The notes beneath the pieces were generated by a model. The model saw only the letters and a program-made list of their open reading frames with translations, was not told where the DNA came from and made no database searches. Below are positions 4,801 to 9,404 of a stretch of DNA of 9,404 nucleotides, piece after piece. The stretch covers positions 1 through 9,404 of the forward strand of contig JAQVRW010000094.1 of NCBI GenBank assembly GCA_028700875.1, given 5' to 3'. The position numbers were made by a program, and so were the translations under genes. The DNA is from Candidatus Zixiibacteriota bacterium (GTDB lineage Bacteria; Zixibacteria; MSB-5A5; GN15; JAAZOE01). Within the stretch, counting starts at the first letter, position 1. Each line of letters begins with the position of its first letter.

Positions 4801-7234
4801 TGTGTTTCCTTATCGTGATGGAAAGGCCGTACCGCATATTCCATTCGGCGGCGTTCACGGCAACCCGGACTTCGCCGGATGGTTGTTCATCATCAATAAT
4901 CACCGGCCACACCCGTTCGAACCCATTGACCGACACGGCGGCCTTCTCGCCATCGGCGAGACCGAACTGGGCGGCGTCGGCCGGATTGATGTACAGCGTG
5001 TCCACCGGCTGGATGATGCGCATCCCTCCCACCCAGCGCGACAGCGGATACCCGCGGAAGATATGTTCGTCGAGCGATATTCGAAATGTCGGCATTCCGT
5101 CTCTGGCGCGCTTGGCCCGTATTTCTTCGAGTGTCTTCTTTGTCATGACCCCAATTTTGTTCCGTTTGATGAGACTATCGCCGGCTCCCTTCACGATCGG
5201 GGGGATTTCCGCCTGCACGTCCTCGACCGTAGCGTATTCAAACCCCGCTTTACCCATCCGGGCCGCCAGACGGCTAACTATCTGCCAGTTCGGAAGGGCG
5301 TCGCCGGGAGGATCGACGCATTTATGCAGATTCAGAAGCCGCTTCTCCTGGTTGTACATCGTGCCGTCAACTTCGGTGAACATTGCCGCCGGGAAAACCA
5401 GGTCGGCGGCCTGGGCGTTTTCGGCCGGATAGCTGTTTTGCGAGATGATGAATTCGGCCGTCCCCCGGTACGGCGCCGGGTCTACGCCGATCAGATACAA
5501 CCCTCCCGTTTTATCGTCGGATGGAGTCGAATGAAGCATGTTATGGACGTCCAACATATGATCGGATGGTCCTCCACCCGGTGATAGTTGGCGATACGCC
5601 CCCATGAAAATCGAACCGACCAGATTCCCCGCCGCCGGAAGCGGCAGGATGCGGGCATGGGTGGCCTTGGCCAGTTCATCGACGGCGGCGTAGATCTTGT
5701 CGCAGTCGATATCCGGCGTGAATTCTGAACCGATCAGAGTCACCGTCGAGTCCGCCCCGCGGAGAATGGCCGCGGCCTTGTCGAGTTTGTCCGCGCCATC
5801 CGACACGATCACATTATGCCTTGGATCATTGATCAGGGTCATCAGATCATTCAGCAAGCGCGGCGTTCCCCGCCATGGCGGCTTTAACCAAACGTCGGCG
5901 ATCACCGACAGGTTGTGACGGCGCGGGTGGATAGTGACGATCAGCGCCCCCCGGCGCATCGCCTGGCGCAGTTCCACCCCCATCACCGACCGGCCGTACC
6001 GTGTGTCGAGGCCGACGGCGACGATAACCGATGCCCGGCGGAGGTCCTCCAGCGTCCCGCCTATGGAAAACAGTTTCAGGTATTCAGAAAACCAACCGTC
6101 ATAATACGAGGAGGCGGTGGTGTCAATTTGGTTCGAACCGATAGCTTCGCGGGCGAATTTCTGGGCCACATAGAAGTCTTCGTTGGTGCTGTCGGGGGAG
6201 ATGATCAAGCCGAACGAATCCGGCGTGCAGGTGGCCAGCTTTTCGGCCGCCAAGGCCATCGCCTCATCGGGAGTGATCTCGACCAGCACCCCATCTTCCA
6301 GCTTTTGATACCGCTTCATCCGCTTGTAGGTGTTGACCGCCTCGGGAATGCAGAACCTCCCCTTGACGCAGAGCTGGCCGTTATTCAATTCCGGGGCCTC
6401 GGCCGGAAGCACCCCCATCACCTCTTCCTGCTTGACCAGAACGTTGATCTGGCAGCCGATCCCGCACAGGGGGCAGGTCGTGGTCACCGCCCGGTCTTCC
6501 TTGCCCCGCCATTTGCGGGACTTCTCCGACAGCGCTCCCGTGGGGCAGACCGAAACGCAGGCGCCGCAGAATTCGCATCCGGCGTCGAGATGCGTGCGTT
6601 TGAACGCCGGGCCGATAACGGTATGCCGCCCGCGTTGCTTGAACGCGATCGCGTTGGCGGTGCGAACCTCCTGGCAGATGCGCACGCATCGGCCGCAGAG
6701 AATACAGAGGTTGTAATCGCGGTCGTAGAACGGATCGTCTTTTTCCACCGGAAGGTTGCGATAGTAAATCGGATAATTCAATTCCGTCACGCCGATCTTG
6801 TCGGCCACGTCCTGAAGCTCGCACTGCCCGTCATTGGGGCAGAACCGGCAGCCGGTGGTCACGCCGACCTTACGGACCGTGACCGAATATTCCTTGCACT
6901 GGTCCTTTTCGTCGCAGATGAGGCAACTGGCGGGGTGTTCGCTGAGAATGAGATTGAAAATCTCGTTGCGGATCGACTGGATCTGAGCCGTCTGCGTCCG
7001 GACGATCATCCCCTCCTCGACCGGCGTGGTGCAGGCCGTGGGAAATCCCCGCATCCCTTCCACCTCGACGATGCAAATGCGGCAACCGCCGAATGGCGTC
7101 AGGTCCTTGTGGGCGCAGAGGGTCGGAATGTATATGCCCGAAGCCTCCGCGGCCTTCAGGATGGTTGACCCGAGGGGAATCTCGACCGCCCGGTTGTCGA
7201 TCGTGACATGAACGCTACCGTGTGGGCTGTTCAT
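4793..7234 (-). CDS. bfuA: NuoG/HydA/formate-dehydrogenase-like Fe-S subunit lacking the catalytic Cys/Sec (BfuA-type)
   Basis: 813 residues. Domains in order: a [2Fe-2S] ferredoxin (C40, C51, C54, C68); a His-Cys [4Fe-4S] motif (H100, C104, C107, C113); an extra C-x2-C-x5-C set (C129, C132, C138, followed by ELQ); a 2x[4Fe-4S] ferredoxin domain (C177, C180, C183, C187; C220, C223, C226, C230); and a molybdopterin-oxidoreductase-like part from about 250, with its own [4Fe-4S] motif (C254, C257, C261, C289, then KGRF). Where formate dehydrogenases have the Mo/W-ligating Cys or Sec (DxCARxCH-like), this protein reads DTTASSYYDG, with Tyr377 at the key position. It should not be called formate dehydrogenase. 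The fold is kept, as in NuoG, with TEVDGTMYNQEKR near 620-632. Likely role: an electron wire between the NuoEF-like core and the NfnAB-like module. ATG 7234 has AGGGAG 8 nt upstream. Overlaps: 20 nt with bfuB-like, 8 nt with nfnA-like. Confidence 0.88.
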   Translation of the reverse strand: MNSPHGSVHVTIDNRAVEIPLGSTILKAAEASGIYIPTLCAHKDLTPFGGCRICIVEVEGMRGFPTACTTPVEEGMIVRTQTAQIQSIRNEIFNLILSEHPASCLICDEKDQCKEYSVTVRKVGVTTGCRFCPNDGQCELQDVADKIGVTELNYPIYYRNLPVEKDDPFYDRDYNLCILCGRCVRICQEVRTANAIAFKQRGRHTVIGPAFKRTHLDAGCEFCGACVSVCPTGALSEKSRKWRGKEDRAVTTTCPLCGIGCQINVLVKQEEVMGVLPAEAPELNNGQLCVKGRFCIPEAVNTYKRMKRYQKLEDGVLVEITPDEAMALAAEKLATCTPDSFGLIISPDSTNEDFYVAQKFAREAIGSNQIDTTASSYYDGWFSEYLKLFSIGGTLEDLRRASVIVAVGLDTRYGRSVMGVELRQAMRRGALIVTIHPRRHNLSVIADVWLKPPWRGTPRLLNDLMTLINDPRHNVIVSDGADKLDKAAAILRGADSTVTLIGSEFTPDIDCDKIYAAVDELAKATHARILPLPAAGNLVGSIFMGAYRQLSPGGGPSDHMLDVHNMLHSTPSDDKTGGLYLIGVDPAPYRGTAEFIISQNSYPAENAQAADLVFPAAMFTEVDGTMYNQEKRLLNLHKCVDPPGDALPNWQIVSRLAARMGKAGFEYATVEDVQAEIPPIVKGAGDSLIKRNKIGVMTKKTLEEIRAKRARDGMPTFRISLDEHIFRGYPLSRWVGGMRIIQPVDTLYINPADAAQFGLADGEKAAVSVNGFERVWPVIIDDEQPSGEVRVAVNAAEWNMRYGLSITIRKHNG

Positions 7235-9122
7235 CGGCGAATCTCCCTTTGGATCTGATGATAATGGCGTCGCCGGCGATGGCGTCGAACCGGCAAATTT
7301 CGTAACACGCCCGGCACTTGATGCATTTGGTGGGGTCGAGGTTATGAATCTCGGACCGAGGGCCGGTGATGGCGCCGGTGGGACAGACGCTGACGCAGCG
7401 CTGACAGCCGGTGCATTTATCCTTGACGACCCGGTATTCGATCAGCTCCCGGCAAACGGCCGCGGGGCAGAATTTGTCGGTGACATGCTCCAGATACTCG
7501 GAGCGAAAATACCGTAGCGTGGTCAGCACCGGATTGGGTGCCGTCTGGCCGAGTCCGCAGAGCGACCCGCGCTTGACCGTCTCCCCCAACACTTGCAGTT
7601 TGAGCAGGTCTTCGGGTTTGCCCTCGCCGCGGGTGATCGTCTCGAGGATTTCGACCATATGCCGCGACCCCACCCGGCAGGGAGTGCATTTGCCGCAAGA
7701 TTCCTTCTGGGTAAAATCGAGAAAGTACCGGGCCACGTCCACGACACAGGTGTCGTCATCCATGATGATCAATCCGCCCGAACCCATGATGGAGCCGGCG
7801 GAGGTCAACGACTCATAGTCCACCGGCATGTCGAGAAATTCGCTGGATAGGCAGCCGCCCGATGGCCCGCCGGTTTGTACCGCCTTGAACGGCTTGCTGG
7901 TTCCCCCGCCGATATCGAAGATGATCTGCCGCAGGCTCATCCCCAGCGGGACTTCGATCAACCCGGATCGGCGCACCTTGCCGACCAGGGAAAAGGTCTT
8001 GGTGCCGGGGCTTCCCTGGGTGCCGTATTGATGGTACCAGGTGGCGCCGTTACGCAAGATGTTGGGCAACGTTCCCAATGTCTCGACATTGTTGATAATG
8101 GTCGGCTTGCCGTGAAGTCCCGCGATAGCCGGAAACGGCGGCCGCGACCGGGGCATCCCTCGCTTGCCCTCAATGGAGGCGATCAACGCGGTTTCCTCGC
8201 CGCAGACAAACGCCCCCGCCCCTTCCTTGATGGTTATGTCGAAGCTGAATTCGGTGCCAAGGATGTTCTTGCCCAGCAAACCGTATTCCCGCATCTGGGT
8301 CAATGCTTTTCGCAGCCGCACGATCGCCAGCGGGTATTCCGCCCGGATATAAACGTAGCCGTGGGTGGCGCCAATGGCATACGCGGCGATCAACATCCCT
8401 TCCAGTACCGCGTGCGGGTCGCCTTCGATCAGCGACCGGTTCATGAATGCGCCGGGGTCCCCCTCATCGGCGTTGCAGATCATGTATTTGACATCGCCGG
8501 GGGCGTTGCGGCAGATCTCCCATTTCTTGAAAGTGGGAAAGCCGGCCCCGCCTCGCCCGCGCAACCCGGCCTCTTTCACCTCGGCGATAACTCCCTCCGA
8601 CCCCTTGGCCAGGGCTTTCTGCAGGCCGATATAGCCATCGTTGGCCAAATACTGGTCGATATCTTCCGGGTCGATAAGGCCGCAGTTCCTCAGGACGATG
8701 CGCACCTGCGGCTTGAGCATCGGCTGGTCGAAGAACCGGGGAATGCCATCGTATTTTTCGCCGTCATGTTCGCCGATAAAACCCAACGCCGTCTTCGGCA
8801 GCGGGTCGCCCCGCAGAAGATACGCCTTGATGATGATGCGGGCCTTGTCGGGAGTGACGTTGGCGTAACTGATCCGCGGCTTGCCCGGCAGGGCGATATC
8901 CATCAGCGGTTCCAGGTAACAGGGGCCGATGCACCCCACCTCGACAATCTTCGCCTGCAGGGAATTTTCCTTGAGCGCGTCCTCGACCCCCGCGAGGACG
9001 TCCATGGCCCCAGCGGCCCGACCGCAAGATGCGGTCCCGATATAGATGACCGGAACCGAACCGCCCCCCAGACTCTCCCATTTGCGGCGCGCCCGCTCTC
9101 TCTTGCCGTCGATGTTATTCAT
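7215..9122 (-). CDS. bfuB: NuoF/HydB-type NADH-binding flavoprotein (BfuB-type)
   Basis: 635 residues. The N-terminal thioredoxin-like domain (about 23-105) keeps three Cys (C33, C64, C68), one fewer than Thermotoga HydB as I recall it. The NuoF core carries NADH/FMN motifs: RGRGGAGFPTFKKWE (188-202), CNADEGDPGAFMNR (216-229) and GAGAFVCGEETALIASIEG (301-319). Ligands for its [4Fe-4S] cluster are C476, C479, C482 and C522. After CPAAVC (552-557) come two [4Fe-4S] ferredoxin motifs (C570, C573, C576, C580; C600, C603, C606, C610). This tail separates HydB/BfuB proteins from complex I NuoF, and is where ferredoxin is thought to exchange electrons. In the known family this subunit oxidises or reduces NAD(H) at FMN and is the bifurcating core together with the NuoE-like subunit. 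Cytoplasmic; no membrane segment. The start ATG overlaps the upstream gene by 8 nt; AAGGAG lies 13 nt upstream, rather far. Confidence 0.92.
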   Translation of the reverse strand: MNNIDGKRERARRKWESLGGGSVPVIYIGTASCGRAAGAMDVLAGVEDALKENSLQAKIVEVGCIGPCYLEPLMDIALPGKPRISYANVTPDKARIIIKAYLLRGDPLPKTALGFIGEHDGEKYDGIPRFFDQPMLKPQVRIVLRNCGLIDPEDIDQYLANDGYIGLQKALAKGSEGVIAEVKEAGLRGRGGAGFPTFKKWEICRNAPGDVKYMICNADEGDPGAFMNRSLIEGDPHAVLEGMLIAAYAIGATHGYVYIRAEYPLAIVRLRKALTQMREYGLLGKNILGTEFSFDITIKEGAGAFVCGEETALIASIEGKRGMPRSRPPFPAIAGLHGKPTIINNVETLGTLPNILRNGATWYHQYGTQGSPGTKTFSLVGKVRRSGLIEVPLGMSLRQIIFDIGGGTSKPFKAVQTGGPSGGCLSSEFLDMPVDYESLTSAGSIMGSGGLIIMDDDTCVVDVARYFLDFTQKESCGKCTPCRVGSRHMVEILETITRGEGKPEDLLKLQVLGETVKRGSLCGLGQTAPNPVLTTLRYFRSEYLEHVTDKFCPAAVCRELIEYRVVKDKCTGCQRCVSVCPTGAITGPRSEIHNLDPTKCIKCRACYEICRFDAIAGDAIIIRSKGRFADEQPTR

Positions 9123-9404
9123 ATTTCGCCAGTATCTCCTTCAGGCGGATGACCGTCATCCGGCTGTAGATGTCATCGTCCACCTGCATGACCGGAGCCA
9201 GGGCGCAACACCCCAGGCAGGCCACCCGCTGCAGGTCGAATCGGCCGTCTTTGGTCGCTTCCCCAGGGGCAACGTCCAGTTCGCGCGATACCGCCTCGGC
9301 CAGAATCTGCCCGCTCCGCACGTGACAGGCGGTGCCGAGACAGACCTTGATCGCATGCCGGCCCGGCGCGCTGAATCGAAACTGGGAATAAAACGAGGCG
9401 ACGC
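9115..9404 (-). CDS. bfuC: NuoE/HydC-type [2Fe-2S] subunit (BfuC-type), C-terminal 95 residues
   Basis: The gene enters from the right edge; its N-terminus is outside the window. The visible part begins VASFYSQFRFSAPGRHAIKV, the typical end of the NuoE helical domain. It continues with the thioredoxin-like [2Fe-2S] domain: CLGTACHVRSG supplies two Cys, and VACLGCCALAP supplies the other pair. In complex I, HydABC and Bfu enzymes this subunit packs on the NuoF-like partner. Its stop codon lies within the first codons of the next gene (8-nt overlap), so the two are probably translationally coupled. The operon promoter must be further to the right. Confidence 0.92.
   Translation of the reverse strand, partial: VASFYSQFRFSAPGRHAIKVCLGTACHVRSGQILAEAVSRELDVAPGEATKDGRFDLQRVACLGCCALAPVMQVDDDIYSRMTVIRLKEILAKYE

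Noticed and set aside
3934..7168. Long plus-strand ORFs (for example 3934-4818, 4490-5584 and 5915-7168)
   Set aside because: They lie opposite well-recognised minus-strand genes and have no family character. They arise from GC-rich codon use in the real genes.
4793..7234. Catalytic formate dehydrogenase or selenoprotein
   Set aside because: No in-frame TGA and no Cys at the active-site position; the site is Tyr377.

Overview
The window reads almost entirely on the minus strand and looks like a piece of chromosome from an anaerobic, probably uncultured bacterium. It is moderately GC-rich, codes densely, and carries an iron-sulfur-rich NAD(P)H/ferredoxin redox operon. The response regulator and the ECF sigma factor resemble families I associate with FCB-type metagenomic phyla such as Zixibacteria. 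That placement is a weak guess from memory; no marker gene is present. No tRNA, rRNA, CRISPR array, insertion sequence or phage gene was seen, and no plus-strand gene is convincing.

Right part (9404 down to about 2549): five genes in one direction, each overlapping the next (8, 20, 8 and 4 nt). They encode a NuoE-like subunit (cut by the window edge), a NuoF/HydB-like flavoprotein with N-terminal thioredoxin-like and C-terminal 2x[4Fe-4S] domains, a NuoG/formate-dehydrogenase-like Fe-S subunit without the catalytic Cys/Sec, an NfnA-like subunit and an NfnB-like subunit. The first three match the BfuCBA architecture of the HydABC-derived electron-bifurcating family. The last two supply an NADP(H)-type module. 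The simplest reading is one cytoplasmic complex that couples NAD(H), ferredoxin and NADP(H). The reading frame of the last gene runs 91 codons past its expected end, through a hairpin and a promoter-like sequence and into the next gene.

Middle (2440 to 1608): a NarL/LuxR-type response regulator with its own promoter-like sequence and leader. Its receiver has Asp where the conserved Thr/Ser switch residue normally sits.

Left part (1607 to 1): a 242-nt intergenic region with a promoter-like sequence and three TATCCAG repeats. It is followed by an ECF sigma factor, a possible 24-residue hydrophobic peptide, a 107-residue exported or membrane-anchored protein of unknown function, and the start of a cobalamin-binding radical SAM protein. 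These four are closely spaced and could form one transcript. No anti-sigma factor gene is recognisable.
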